DNA of 64,000 bases from Trebonia sp963771985 (GCA_963771985.1 CAVYVO010000014.1:561318-625317), one strand, 5' to 3'; shown: positions 41,186 through 50,386, counted from the first letter of the stretch. The notes: generated from the sequence alone by a model not told the origin. A program made the numbers and translations.

Positions 41186-44100
41186 CGGGCGCTCGCGCGG
41201 ACGATGACCTCCTCCTCGGTGAGCGGGCTTTGCGGGTGATAGCTCAGGCACATGGGCGTGCGGATCTCCCGGAATCCGCTGCCTTCCGTGGCGATGTAGA
41301 ACTGGCCCGCGCTCAGGCGCCCGATGTCCGGGACGTCGCCGCCCTTCGCCTTGGCGAGTTCTCGCGCCGCGTCGATCTGGGCGGGGCTGTTGAGCAGGCC
41401 GTAGAACTGCGTAGTCGAGTTACCGGGGATCGAGTTGTGCAGCCCTTTGGGCGATTGCGTGGCGAAGAGCAGGCCAAGCCCGTACTTGCGGGCCTGCGAC
41501 ACGAGCCGGAGCGTGCTGACGGTGCACGCGGTGGTCCTGACGGACGGGGCCAGATCTTGTGCCTCGTCCATGACGAGCAGGCCGCCGAGCGGCCGGTCGC
41601 CGACCGGGTGGCGCTTGATCCAGGAGAACAGGGCCATCTGCAGCTGGTTGACGAAGCTCTGCCGCTGCTCGAGGTTCGGCAGGCCGGCCATGCTGATGAC
41701 GGAGACACGGGCCCGTTTGCCAGGGGGCGGGCTGAGCAGCATGCCCGGGTCGGCCGGCTCGCCGGACCCGCCGAAGAGCGGGTCGTACGCGCGGACAGCC
41801 CGGAGCCTGTCCGCCAGTTCGGCCGCGAGCGCTGACGCCTTGTGCAGGCTGCTGGCATCCAGCGGCAGGTCGCTCAGCATGGCTACGAACTCGCCGAGGT
41901 CGCTGCCGCGGTTACGGCCGAAATACTGGAGGGCTTCGGTCAGCACCGCCTTTTCCATGATCGCTTTGTTCGTGTCCTTGTGCGCGTTGACACGCGGTGC
42001 CAGCGCCTCGACCGCGGCGCTCACTGCCGCGTTGAACTCATCCGTGTCGTCGAGGATGTCCGCGAACACCGGCAGCGGCTGGAAGGTGAGCGGCCGTCCG
42101 CCCGCGCGGCACGGCGTCCAGACAACCACGTCGGTGTTCGCCAGGTAGTCGCGTGCCCGCTCCGCGTCGCCGCCAGCCCAGGAGCCCGGGGCCTGCGGCC
42201 ACGCGTCGCCCAGCCGTGCCAGGTCGTTGTTGGGGTCCAGCACGATCGACGAGACCCCGTGCAGCGCGCACTCTTCGATGACGCGACGCAAGAGCACGGT
42301 CTTGCCAGAACCTGAGCCCGCGAAGATCGCCACGTGCCGGCGCAGCGACATAAGGTCCAGGGTTACCGGCGCCCTGTCCGCGGCGATCACGCCGACGCAG
42401 ACACCCGACGCGGCCGGCGCGGCCGGCGCGGCCGGCGCGGGGGATGTGGCCGGCGCGGGGGATGTGGCCGGCGCGGCCGATGCGGCCGGCGCGGTGAGCT
42501 GGGGCTGCCCCACGGCGGCGAGCGCATCTTTGAGCAGTTCGGTGCCGTGCGCTGGCTGCCGCGCCCGCAGCCATGCGTTCAGCTCTGGGTGGTGGCTCGC
42601 GAACATGGCGCTGAGCGCGGCGAACGTCTTCAGGTCTTCGGCGGTGACGGACAGCACGACGCCGCCTTTCGCCGCGAATTCAGCCGTTTCCTGTTCGGTG
42701 ACCGGACCGGCCGGCCAGGGGGCGTTCCTGAGCACGAACAGCCGGTGGCGGGCGCCGTCCACACCCAGCCCAGCAGCCTCGGCCGCTTTCCTGAGACGGC
42801 TCTGCACTGCCCGGGGATGGCTGGCCGCGATCGCGCGGAATGCCCATCGCCGCTGCCGCTCGGTACGCGTGTCGACAATCATCCGCAGGCACGCGTGCAG
42901 CCGCGGGTTCCTGCCCGGCGGCGGATCCTGGAGGAACGCGTGATCGCCGCCGGCGCCGAGTTCCCTGACCCAGGCTTCAAGCCCGGAGGCGAGCAGCGCG
43001 GGCATCGCCGAGTCCTCGGTCTCCTGCTTGAACGCGGCGGACACGCCGGCGCTGTCGCGCAGCTCGGCGAACAGGGCGTCCAGCGCGGCCAGGCCGTCCT
43101 CGGCGCCGGGATGCGGCAGCTGTGCTGACATGACGCGCTGGCCAGCGCCGTCCCGCGGTTCGTCGAGTCGGTACAGGTCGGCGGCTTTCCGGTCATGCAG
43201 GCACATGCTGACATGGGCTTCAACGCGCTTGAGCAGGGCACGCGCGGTGTACCGGCTGGCGTCCTCGAACGCGGCGGGCAGAATCGGCCACGTCGGATAA
43301 GGCGGCTGGAAGCCGGTACGCGCGTAGTCCGCCGCGAAGCGCTTCTCGATCATGAGCCGCCCGATGTCCGCGGTGGGGATGTTCCGCAGCTGGCGGGCGG
43401 CGCGGAACCGGTCGGCGACTGAGTCTAGGCCGTACTCGCGCACATAGGCCCAGCTCTCCGGGAGGCAGGAGACGACCGTGAGGGTGCGGTGGGTGATATC
43501 ACGGAGCGTCATCAGCCCGGTGGCCACGTCCGCGAGCTGGCGGGACTGCGGGGAGCCTGCACCGGAGACGCCGACGAGCTCGTCGATGAGCGCGTCGACC
43601 TGATCGACGGCGAGGACGGTGGGCCCGGTGAGCGCCAGCACTCTGGACAGTTCACTGACCAGCAGTCGCGGCAGCTTGCGGCGGGTGCTGATCCCCCATC
43701 GACGGCGGTCATCGACGTCGACTTCGTTGCCGGTCAGGAAGTAGTAGCCGACGTCCTGATCCTCTTGGAGAGGCGAGGCGAGCAAGATCAACGCTCGTGC
43801 GGTGTCCTGGCAAATCAGGCCAAGGGACGGGTCGGTCCGCCGCAGCGCCGCCACGAAAACCTTCATCGCGTCCCGGGACGGCGGCACCTGCCCGGTCACG
43901 GCGGCACGGAAGGTCCCGTCGAGCCCGGTTCGGTCCGCCAGCCGGGTCAGCAGGGCTTTCAGCTGGTCGCGGCTGCCGTCCGGCAGCGGCAGCAGCTGCT
44001 CGACGACGCTGCCGAGCACCTCCTCCCAGAACGCCTTCGCGGAGAGGTCCCCCACCATGAAGAAGTAGCCGTCAGCCTGCTGGATTCGCTCCCTGGTCCA

Positions 44101-44325
44101 GCCGAGCAGGTGGGTCTTGCCGACGCCGCGCTCGCCCTGGATCACGATGCCGAGCGGCTTGACTCCGTCGGCGCCGGCTTCGCCGATGCCGCGGAGGATC
44201 AGCTGGGCGGCCTCCGCGTGCAGGCCTTCGACGTGGTAGCGAGACGGCATCCAGACGTCGTCCAGCGCGCGCGTCCAGTCGAATGTGAGCGTCGCGAGTG
44301 CGGCCAGTTCCCCGGTGTCCATCAT
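41182..44325 (-). CDS. dual-ATPase protein: N-terminal ORC/AAA-like, C-terminal HerA-like
   Basis: 1047 residues carrying two P-loop ATPases. The N-terminal module (residues ~15-400) has Walker A GERGVGKTH (64-72) and a DQVDALIDELVG Walker-B-type segment, resembling an ORC1/Cdc6 or STAND-like AAA core. A Pro/Ala-rich linker (about 611-638; AAPATSPAPATSPAP) leads to a HerA/FtsK-like motor with Walker A FAGSGSGKTVLLRR near residue 670, Walker B GLLVMDEAQDL near 914, and an arginine-finger-like FATQSPKGLHN segment. The start overlaps the stop of the upstream winged-helix gene (ATGA). Double-motor proteins of this sort suggest DNA translocation in anti-phage or plasmid-restriction systems; no nuclease domain is seen. 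Confidence 0.82.
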   Translation of the reverse strand: MMDTGELAALATLTFDWTRALDDVWMPSRYHVEGLHAEAAQLILRGIGEAGADGVKPLGIVIQGERGVGKTHLLGWTRERIQQADGYFFMVGDLSAKAFWEEVLGSVVEQLLPLPDGSRDQLKALLTRLADRTGLDGTFRAAVTGQVPPSRDAMKVFVAALRRTDPSLGLICQDTARALILLASPLQEDQDVGYYFLTGNEVDVDDRRRWGISTRRKLPRLLVSELSRVLALTGPTVLAVDQVDALIDELVGVSGAGSPQSRQLADVATGLMTLRDITHRTLTVVSCLPESWAYVREYGLDSVADRFRAARQLRNIPTADIGRLMIEKRFAADYARTGFQPPYPTWPILPAAFEDASRYTARALLKRVEAHVSMCLHDRKAADLYRLDEPRDGAGQRVMSAQLPHPGAEDGLAALDALFAELRDSAGVSAAFKQETEDSAMPALLASGLEAWVRELGAGGDHAFLQDPPPGRNPRLHACLRMIVDTRTERQRRWAFRAIAASHPRAVQSRLRKAAEAAGLGVDGARHRLFVLRNAPWPAGPVTEQETAEFAAKGGVVLSVTAEDLKTFAALSAMFASHHPELNAWLRARQPAHGTELLKDALAAVGQPQLTAPAASAAPATSPAPATSPAPAAPAAPAASGVCVGVIAADRAPVTLDLMSLRRHVAIFAGSGSGKTVLLRRVIEECALHGVSSIVLDPNNDLARLGDAWPQAPGSWAGGDAERARDYLANTDVVVWTPCRAGGRPLTFQPLPVFADILDDTDEFNAAVSAAVEALAPRVNAHKDTNKAIMEKAVLTEALQYFGRNRGSDLGEFVAMLSDLPLDASSLHKASALAAELADRLRAVRAYDPLFGGSGEPADPGMLLSPPPGKRARVSVISMAGLPNLEQRQSFVNQLQMALFSWIKRHPVGDRPLGGLLVMDEAQDLAPSVRTTACTVSTLRLVSQARKYGLGLLFATQSPKGLHNSIPGNSTTQFYGLLNSPAQIDAARELAKAKGGDVPDIGRLSAGQFYIATEGSGFREIRTPMCLSYHPQSPLTEEEVIVRASAR

Positions 44326-44963
44326 TGCTCGATCGAGATCAGGTGCTTGTACTCGCCGCCGATGCGGAGCGCCGACTCGCGGTCCGCCGCAGAAAGGGCC
44401 TGCTGATTGGACTGCGGGACGAGATTGACTCGCTGCTCGGCGTACATCTTGCCGAGCGCGGCGTCGACGTCGGGCCGTGGCACCTCCGCCAGGCGCGAGC
44501 GCAGCTCGCGCAGCCTGACGAACTCGCCGGGCCCGCGCGTCAGCGCCTGATATCCGGCCTCGATGCGCGCTTCGATATCGGGGATGTCGGGCTCCGCGTC
44601 CTGGCGCGGCCCGCGGCCAAGGCTGAATACATCCGCGAGGCGCTGCCCTTCGTCACGCATGTGACGCGTGAAACCACCGAGGACGGCGTACAAAGCGCGT
44701 TCCATGCCGGTGCCATGGCCTCTCGGCCCGCCGGACAGCTCATCGGCGCACCACCGCCATCCGGCGTCGGACAGCTCATGCGCGTACGCGCGCCCGACCT
44801 TCTCGCTTTCGACGAGCTTGCGGTCGTTGAGCCTGCGGCGCTCTTTCCCGTCCAGCCGGAAGCCGACTCGCTCTTCGAGCTCCGGATTCGAGAGCTGGCG
44901 CGCCTCGGCGAGCAGGGCGAACATCGCCGCTCTCTCCTTGGCCGAGAGCTCATCAGGCAGCAT
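44322..44963 (-). CDS. winged-helix-type accessory protein of the dual-ATPase module
   Basis: 213 residues. The N-terminal half resembles a winged helix: AMFALLAEARQLSNPELEERVG, then GKERRRLNDRKLVESEKVGRAYAHELSDAGWRW. The C-terminal half is helical and charged (DIPDIEARIEAGYQAL, FVRLRELRSRLAEV) and ends DRESALRIGGEYKHLI. I recognise no enzyme domain. The ATG at 44963 is preceded by AAAGGGA. The stop overlaps the ATPase start as ATGA, so the two proteins are made in a fixed ratio and likely work together: the small one could recruit the motor to DNA or a target. Function inferred from this coupling only. Confidence 0.75.
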   Translation of the reverse strand: MLPDELSAKERAAMFALLAEARQLSNPELEERVGFRLDGKERRRLNDRKLVESEKVGRAYAHELSDAGWRWCADELSGGPRGHGTGMERALYAVLGGFTRHMRDEGQRLADVFSLGRGPRQDAEPDIPDIEARIEAGYQALTRGPGEFVRLRELRSRLAEVPRPDVDAALGKMYAEQRVNLVPQSNQQALSAADRESALRIGGEYKHLISIEQ

Positions 44964-45101
44964 GGTGACGCAATCCCTTTCATCGTCGAGAAGCGGCAGG
45001 CGAATCACAAGACCGATTTCGAAATGGCCTGGCAAAGGGCCGCGATCACACCATAGCCCGCACCGCATTTGCGCGCCCGCGAAAGCGGCACATTCCGCGA
45101 G

Positions 45102-45539
45102 TTAGCGGTACAACGCCTCGGGCGGGCGGCGGATTTCCATGTACCGGCCGGGGTCGGCGAGCGGCGCGAAGCCGCAGCCGGCATAGACCTGATGCGCGTC
45201 GGCGGTGGCGAGCATGAACCGGCGCAGGCCAGCCAGGTCCGGGTGCGCGCGCAGCGTCTCGATCATCCAGTGGGCAAGCCCGCGCCCCCGGTGACCGGAG
45301 AGCACGAAGACGTCGCAGACCCAGGCGAACGTGGCCCGGTCGGTGACGGCCCTGGTGAAACCGACCTGGCTCCCGCCGTGATAGAGGCCGAGGTTCAGGG
45401 AGTTCGCCACCGAGCGCGCCACCACGTCCCGCGGTACCCCTTCGGCCCAGTAGGAACCGGTGACGAAGCCGTGCACCACGTCGAGGTCTAGCCGCGCCGG
45501 GTCGTCATCGATCTCGTATCCGCCCTTGGCCACCAGCAT
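45102..45539 (-). CDS. GNAT-family N-acetyltransferase
   Basis: 145 residues with the GNAT fold: acetyl-CoA loop VFVLSGHRGRGLAHWMIETL (Q/RxxGxG/A-type) and a preceding strand FAWVCDVF; the C-terminal strand FMLATADAHQVYAGCGFAPL is typical. The acceptor is unknown. A 7-8 bp inverted repeat (CAGAGCC...GGGCTCTG) lies just upstream of the start. It is 138 bp from the winged-helix gene and transcribed in the same direction, so it may be read through into the ATPase module. Confidence 0.85.
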   Translation of the reverse strand: MLVAKGGYEIDDDPARLDLDVVHGFVTGSYWAEGVPRDVVARSVANSLNLGLYHGGSQVGFTRAVTDRATFAWVCDVFVLSGHRGRGLAHWMIETLRAHPDLAGLRRFMLATADAHQVYAGCGFAPLADPGRYMEIRRPPEALYR

Positions 45540-45574
45540 GGGACAGAGCCTAGAGGTAGGGTGGGCTCTGCTGG

Positions 45575-45603
45575 CTCGCGGGGGACGACCCTCGCACCCC
45601 CGG
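45575..45603. repeat. CGCGGGG/ACGA/CCCCCGG dispersed repeat, copy 1
   Basis: This GC-only stretch around 45575-45603, with the core GGGGACGACCCTCGCACCCC, recurs with two extra bases at 55880. It lies about 15 bp upstream of the DUF2461 start. Confidence 0.6.
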
Positions 45604-45616
45604 ATAGGAAAACATA

Positions 45617-46240
45617 ATGGCGTTCGGCGGATGGCCGGAAGAGGCGCTGGAGTTCTACGAGGGCCTCGAGGCGGATAACTCGAAGTCGTACTGGACCAGT
45701 CACAAAGCGGTCTATGAAGAAAAAGTGCTGCGTCCGATGAGGGAACTCGTCGAGCAGCTGGCGTCGGAGTTCGGCGAGCCGAAGATCTTCCGGCCGTATC
45801 GTGATACCCGCTTCAGCGCCGACAAAACGCTCTATAAAACGCATATCGGTGCGACGGTCGGCCCGCACAGCTACGTGCAGTTCTCCGCCGACGGACTCGC
45901 CGCGGGAGCGGGCATGTGGCATCTGGAGTCCGCACAGCTCACCCGCTACCGCGCGGCGGTCGCCGCGGACAGCAGTGGGTCCGAGGTCGCGGCGATCGTC
46001 GCCGACCTCGGAAAGTCCGGCGTCGAGGTCCAGGGGCACGGCACGCTCAAGTCCGCGCCGCGCGGCTACCCGCCCGACCATCCGCGGATCGACCTCCTGC
46101 GGCACAAGGGCCTCACCTCGTGGCAGCGCTGGGATCCGGAGCCCTGGCTGGGGACACCGTCGGCCGCCGACCGCGTTCTCTCATTTTTCCGAACGTCCGC
46201 GGCACTCTGCTCCTGGCTAACCGCCAACGTCGCCGGCTGA
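45617..46240 (+). CDS. DUF2461-family (TIGR02453) protein
   Basis: 207 residues of DUF2461. Landmarks: FYEGLEADNSKSYWTSHKAVY at the start, FRPYRDTRFSADKTLYKTH in the middle and GYPPDHPRIDLLRHKGLTSW near the C-terminus, as in this widespread family of unknown function. The ATG at 45617 follows AGGAAAAC. It is divergent from the GNAT gene at 45.5 kb. Confidence 0.85.
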   Translation: MAFGGWPEEALEFYEGLEADNSKSYWTSHKAVYEEKVLRPMRELVEQLASEFGEPKIFRPYRDTRFSADKTLYKTHIGATVGPHSYVQFSADGLAAGAGMWHLESAQLTRYRAAVAADSSGSEVAAIVADLGKSGVEVQGHGTLKSAPRGYPPDHPRIDLLRHKGLTSWQRWDPEPWLGTPSAADRVLSFFRTSAALCSWLTANVAG

Positions 46241-46390
46241 CGGCGCCGCGGGCGGCCGCCCAGCGGCCCAACTCCAACTTTTCATAGCAGACGAACCCGG
46301 AATTCGGGCATATCGGGCATGAAAATGGTCATCTGCGATGAAAAGTCGCGGGAGTGGTGGCCAAGGGGCGCATGTCGCTGGCGGGAGTGC

Positions 46391-46445
46391 GGCTGGGCGG
46401 GGTGGTGGTACGGCTGGGCGGGGTGGTGGTACGGCTGGGCGGGGG
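46391..46445. repeat. 21-bp tandem repeat upstream of GNAT gene
   Basis: The unit CGGCTGGGCGGGGTGGTGGTA is present about 2.5 times in the non-coding gap before the GNAT gene. The open frame through it would encode Trp-rich WAGWWYG repeats, which I regard as not expressed. Confidence 0.7.
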
Positions 46446-46510
46446 CGTCGGCCGCGGGCGGGCGGAAATGCGGTTGCCTGGGTGAGCAATGGGGCGGGAC
46501 GATTAGCGGC

Positions 46511-46999
46511 GTGGTTGTGGTGCGGGAGGTTAGCGGGGACGAGTGGGAGACGCTGCGGGACGTGCGGCTCGCGGCGCTGCGGGAGGCGCCGGCCGCGTTC
46601 GGGTCGACCTACGCGCGGGAGGCGCCGTTCACCGAGGAGCAGTGGCGGGGCCGGCTCAACGCCCGGGCCGTCACGTTCTTCGCGGACCTCGAGGACGATG
46701 CAGGGCCCGCGGGCCTCGCGAGCGTCTTTGTCGAGGACGGCGCCGCTGAGGTCGTGTCGATGTGGGTACGGCCGAGTGCCCGTGGCCAGGGCGTCGGGGC
46801 GGCGCTCGTCGACGCGGCGGCCGACTGGGCCAAGGCCCGCGGCCACGACAGCCTGTACCTGTGGGTCACCGAGAGCAATACGGCGGCCCGGGTGCTGTAC
46901 GAGCGGTGCGGGTTCACGACGACTGGGGAGCGTCAGCCGCTGCCTTCGGATCCGTCGCTGCGGGAAGTCCAGATGCTCCGGGCGCTTAACACGAATTGA
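46511..46999 (+). CDS. GNAT-family N-acetyltransferase
   Basis: 162 residues of a RimI-like GNAT: VVREVSGDEWETLRDVRLAALREAP, FGSTYAREAPFTEEQW, the acetyl-CoA loop VRPSARGQGVGAALVDAAADWA and the conserved ESNTAARVLYERCGF near the end. The GTG at 46511 fits the family start; the frame is open upstream only through a 21-bp tandem repeat. A terminator-like hairpin follows at 47097. Confidence 0.85.
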   Translation: MVVVREVSGDEWETLRDVRLAALREAPAAFGSTYAREAPFTEEQWRGRLNARAVTFFADLEDDAGPAGLASVFVEDGAAEVVSMWVRPSARGQGVGAALVDAAADWAKARGHDSLYLWVTESNTAARVLYERCGFTTTGERQPLPSDPSLREVQMLRALNTN

Positions 47000-47096
47000 A
47001 AGAGCAGAGTCTCCAGGGCGGATGATCGCTCACGACCGCGGGCAGCCGGTCCGTCTGGCGCGGGACACGGGGAGACGCGCTTATAGCCAAGCAATG

Positions 47097-47115
47097 GATA
47101 CCCCGCCGGGGTATC
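47097..47115 (+). terminator. hairpin after GNAT gene
   Basis: GATACCCC-GCC-GGGGTATC is a perfect 8-bp inverted repeat with a 3-nt loop about 100 bp after the stop. Likely a terminator. Confidence 0.5.
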
Positions 47116-47130
47116 TGATCCTCGCGAGTT

Positions 47131-47201
47131 CATGATCACGAATATATTTACGCATTATAGGGCAAAAGGTCTTCGGCAGGATAAAGGTCTTCGCGATCAT
47201 G
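47131..47201. repeat. CATGATC-ended inverted repeat, copy 3
   Basis: 71 bp with ends CATGATCACGAA and TTCGCGATCATG, imperfectly complementary, and an AT-rich centre with the direct repeat AAAGGTCTTCG twice. It is in the gap before the NACHT gene. Same length as copy 4 at 55702. Confidence 0.65.
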
Positions 47202-47504
47202 GCGGTACGGCTGAGGCTATCTATACGTTAAATCCGGAAATTTCCTAATTTGATACCATTCGCGCCGCCATCACCGGCCGGGCCAGCGCGGGACTCCGGA
47301 CGCTTACCGGGATCGAAAGGCCAGGGTCTGGCCGGCGGCGGCTGCCGACCGAAGGCGAGGTCGGCCTGGCCGCTGGGCCGCCCGGTCGCTGGGCCGCCCG
47401 GCCGCTGTGAACTGGCGCGCGCCGAACGTGATCAGGCGGGCAAAGATCCCGGACCTTCAATTCCTGCAATTCTAACCGCGCTGGTCCGCGCCATACTGGC
47501 AAGC
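47202..47504. other. non-coding upstream region of NACHT gene
   Basis: No gene is supported. It starts AT-rich and carries a perfect 10-bp palindrome GGAAATTTCC at 47236-47245; the frame of the NACHT protein is open back to 47250 but lacks conserved features there. Confidence 0.5.
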
Positions 47505-50384
47505 ATGACCGAACTGGTGCTTGTGCTGTGCGGCGCCGTGGTGAAGAGCGCGATCCAGCTCTGGAGCGGCGGCAACGCCTTCGCGGACAACATGTCTGCG
47601 GACCTGACCGACCTGCTCAGGGGCCAGGTGAGCAGCGCTCTGGACCAGCGGAAGCTGCGCCGCCAGTTCGAGAACATGGAAGAGATCGTCGCGCGGCAGA
47701 TCCTCACCACCCTGGGCAGCGAATACCGCGACCTCGACGAGGGCGAGCGGAACGCCGCGATCATCGCCGTCAGCGACACCATCGGCCGCGCCCAGCTGAC
47801 GGACAAGGTCCTGTTCGCCGGGAACCTGGACCCGCTCTACCTGGAGAACTACGTCCGCAGGTTCACCGGGACCAGCACGCGGGACCTGTCGTGGGGCGGC
47901 ACCGCGCTGTACGACCGGGTGCTCGCGCAGTGCTGCGCCTACATCATCGAGATCGCCGACAAGCTGCCACGGTTCCAGGCCGGCGCCTTCACCGAACTGC
48001 TGCAGCGCGACAGCCAGATCCTGGCGCGGATCGACGAGGTGCTTGACCGGCTGCCGGCTCCGTCGGGCGACGACCCGGCGGACCGGGTGGCGACCGCTTA
48101 CCGGCAGCGGATCGTGAAGCTATTCGACCGGCTCGAGCTGTTCGGGCTCGACTTCGCCGCGCAGTGGTACTCGCTGAGCATCGCCTACGTGAACCTCGAG
48201 GTGTCGGTCGACCGGAAGCCGGGGTACGCCGACGCGGCGTTCGAGACCTGGCTGGCCGCGTGCCCGCGGCTGCTCATCGACGGGCGCGCGGGCAGCGGGA
48301 AGACCACGATCCTGCAGTGGATCGCGGTCCGCGCCGCGAGAGGCGATTTCAGCGAGGCCGCGGCCGCGCTCAACGGCTATGTGCCGTTCTTCATCAGGCT
48401 GCGCGACTACGCCGGGCCGCACGACGACGCCGAGATCACGTTGCCGGCCCCGGAAAACTTCCTCGACAAGGTGGCTCCACTGCTCGCGCCTGAGGCACCG
48501 TCGTGGCCGCGCGAGCAGCTTCGGTCGGGCCGGGCGTTCATCCTGGTCGACGGGATGGACGAACTGCGGGAGGGGCAACGGCCCGCGGTGCTCTCGTGGC
48601 TTCGCGAGCTGACCGATCTATTCCCGGACCTGCGCTATGCGGTGACCACGCGGCCCGGCGCCGTCGAGAAGACCGACTTCGACGACATGGGATTCACCTG
48701 GGCCGCGCTCGAGCCCATGGAACCCGCGCTCATCCAGACCTTCGTCGGGCAGTGGCACTCGGCGATGCGGGAGTGGCAGACGGACGAGCAGTCGCGACAG
48801 CGGCTCGCGGCACTCAGCAGCGACCTGGTCAGGACGCTGGACGACGACCGGTTCCTCAGCGACCTGGCCAACACTCCCCTGCTCGCCGGGCTGATCTGCG
48901 CGCTCAGCCAGCATCTGGCCGGGCAGCTGCCCCGGCGCCGCAGCGAGATCTTCGAGAAGGCGCTCGCGATGTTCTACGAGCGCGACCGCAAGCGCGGCAT
49001 CCGCGGCGCCGTCACCCTCGACCTCGGGGCGACCTCGCACCTGCTCGGCGAGCTGGCCCTGCGGCTCGTCCGCGGCGGCCTAGTCGAGGTGGACGAGGAG
49101 TCGGCGCGGCGTACCCTGCAGCGGGCGGCGGCCACGCTGCCGAACGGGCCGTACGACGGGGCCGAGCTGTACCGCCACCTGCTGCTGCGCAGCGGCCTGC
49201 TCCGCGAGCCCACGTCCGGCTGCGTCGATTTCGTCCACCGCACCTTCCAGGAGTACCTAGCGGCCAGGGCGCTCGTCGAGTCCGATGACATCCCGGAGCT
49301 CGTGAAGAACGCCGACGACGACCAGTGGCGCGAAGTGGTGATCCTCGCCGCGGGTCAGGCGAACATCAAGCAGACCACGAACCTGCTGCGCGGCCTACTC
49401 CGTGCGGACTGGCGGGGCAGGCCGCGTTCCCGGCGCCGGCTGCTGGCCGTTACGTGCCTGGACGAGATCCACGGCGCGGATTCCGACGTCCTCGCGGCGG
49501 TCGAGCGCGCCATCCCCGAGCTGATCCCGCCCCGGTCCATGGACCAGGCGGAAGCCCTCAGCCACGCCGGCGACCGGCTCATCCCCCACCTGGCTCGCGT
49601 GCAGGTATTCACCAAAATCAACGAACTGGAGGCGACCGTCCGCGCGGCGACGCTGATCGGCGGACCGAACGCTCTGCACCTGATCTCGGACATCGCACGA
49701 GCGAATCGGGAACTCATTAGCCGTGGCACGGCCGTTGCTGCCGAGTTCATGAGATCTTGGAATTATTTCGAGCCGGAAAACTATGCCGAAAGAGTACTCG
49801 CTCCGCTTGAGCCCCGTTATCTACAGATAAACCACGCGCGGTTGTTGCCGGCCCTCCGCAAAATTCCAACACTCCAGAATATCGTTCTTGATAGGTGTGT
49901 CGACGACAGCACCGATCTCCCCGTTCTCGACGGCACGCAGCTATCCGAAATGCAATTCGTGAGCTGCAAGCTAAGCAATCTTGATGACATAGTGAGGTCA
50001 TGTCAGTCCGTCAGGTCTCTGAGTTTCTCAAGCTGCCGCACGATAACAGACATTTCAGCGCTCCCGCTGCTCAGTAACCTGGAATCGCTCAACCTCGCGT
50101 ACTGCAGCGGACTGCGGGACCTGAGCGTAATCACACAGCTAAAGCGCTTGAGAACGCTATGGCTGCAAGGCACGAAGAATCTCGATCTCAACCTTGCCGC
50201 GGCACTACCGCTGCTCACCGACCTGGTGCTCTCGCACGCAGGCCAGGTTGACCTCGCGCCGCTGGCGGAGAAAAAGGATCTCGATATCACGGTTTTTCCC
50301 GGGACGGAGATATCTGGCGTCGGCCCCGGCTTCCGGCCGAAATTGACTAAGCTCAAGGACCGGTCTTTGTGGCCGTTCCGGTGA
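47505..50384 (+). CDS. NACHT-type STAND NTPase with C-terminal leucine-rich-like repeats
   Basis: 959 residues. N-terminal helical domain (about 1-180: MTELVLVLCGAVVKSAIQL, then FENMEEIVARQI) like the NNH1 domain of bacterial NACHT proteins. NACHT core: Walker A GRAGSGKTTIL near residue 262, Walker B RAFILVDGMDEL near 345, YAVTTRPGAV sensor, LANTPLLAGLICAL and VDFVHRTFQEYLAARAL. A repeat region follows, with leucine-rich-like strands from ~780 (LPLLSNLESLNLAYCSG, LKRLRTLWLQGTKNLDL). The last part is visibly AT-richer (one 60-bp line is 45% GC versus 78% near the P-loop). Bacterial NACHT proteins are anti-phage sensors, in the same clade as animal NLRs. Confidence 0.85.
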   Translation: MTELVLVLCGAVVKSAIQLWSGGNAFADNMSADLTDLLRGQVSSALDQRKLRRQFENMEEIVARQILTTLGSEYRDLDEGERNAAIIAVSDTIGRAQLTDKVLFAGNLDPLYLENYVRRFTGTSTRDLSWGGTALYDRVLAQCCAYIIEIADKLPRFQAGAFTELLQRDSQILARIDEVLDRLPAPSGDDPADRVATAYRQRIVKLFDRLELFGLDFAAQWYSLSIAYVNLEVSVDRKPGYADAAFETWLAACPRLLIDGRAGSGKTTILQWIAVRAARGDFSEAAAALNGYVPFFIRLRDYAGPHDDAEITLPAPENFLDKVAPLLAPEAPSWPREQLRSGRAFILVDGMDELREGQRPAVLSWLRELTDLFPDLRYAVTTRPGAVEKTDFDDMGFTWAALEPMEPALIQTFVGQWHSAMREWQTDEQSRQRLAALSSDLVRTLDDDRFLSDLANTPLLAGLICALSQHLAGQLPRRRSEIFEKALAMFYERDRKRGIRGAVTLDLGATSHLLGELALRLVRGGLVEVDEESARRTLQRAAATLPNGPYDGAELYRHLLLRSGLLREPTSGCVDFVHRTFQEYLAARALVESDDIPELVKNADDDQWREVVILAAGQANIKQTTNLLRGLLRADWRGRPRSRRRLLAVTCLDEIHGADSDVLAAVERAIPELIPPRSMDQAEALSHAGDRLIPHLARVQVFTKINELEATVRAATLIGGPNALHLISDIARANRELISRGTAVAAEFMRSWNYFEPENYAERVLAPLEPRYLQINHARLLPALRKIPTLQNIVLDRCVDDSTDLPVLDGTQLSEMQFVSCKLSNLDDIVRSCQSVRSLSFSSCRTITDISALPLLSNLESLNLAYCSGLRDLSVITQLKRLRTLWLQGTKNLDLNLAAALPLLTDLVLSHAGQVDLAPLAEKKDLDITVFPGTEISGVGPGFRPKLTKLKDRSLWPFR

Positions 50385-50386
50385 GG

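Noticed and set aside
41182..44963. Assignment of the dual-ATPase pair to BREX, Dnd/Ssp or Wadjet
   Set aside because: No PglZ, methylase, phosphorothioation or condensin-like partner is present, and domain order differs.
46170..46215. Fourth copy of the GAGGATGCCGC..ACGTTC motif, on the minus strand
   Set aside because: It lies inside conserved coding sequence of the DUF2461 gene and has more mismatches, so it is probably chance.
46319..46510. N-terminal extension of the GNAT gene rich in Trp
   Set aside because: It is encoded by a 21-bp tandem repeat and lies outside the family's normal length; GTG 46511 fits better.
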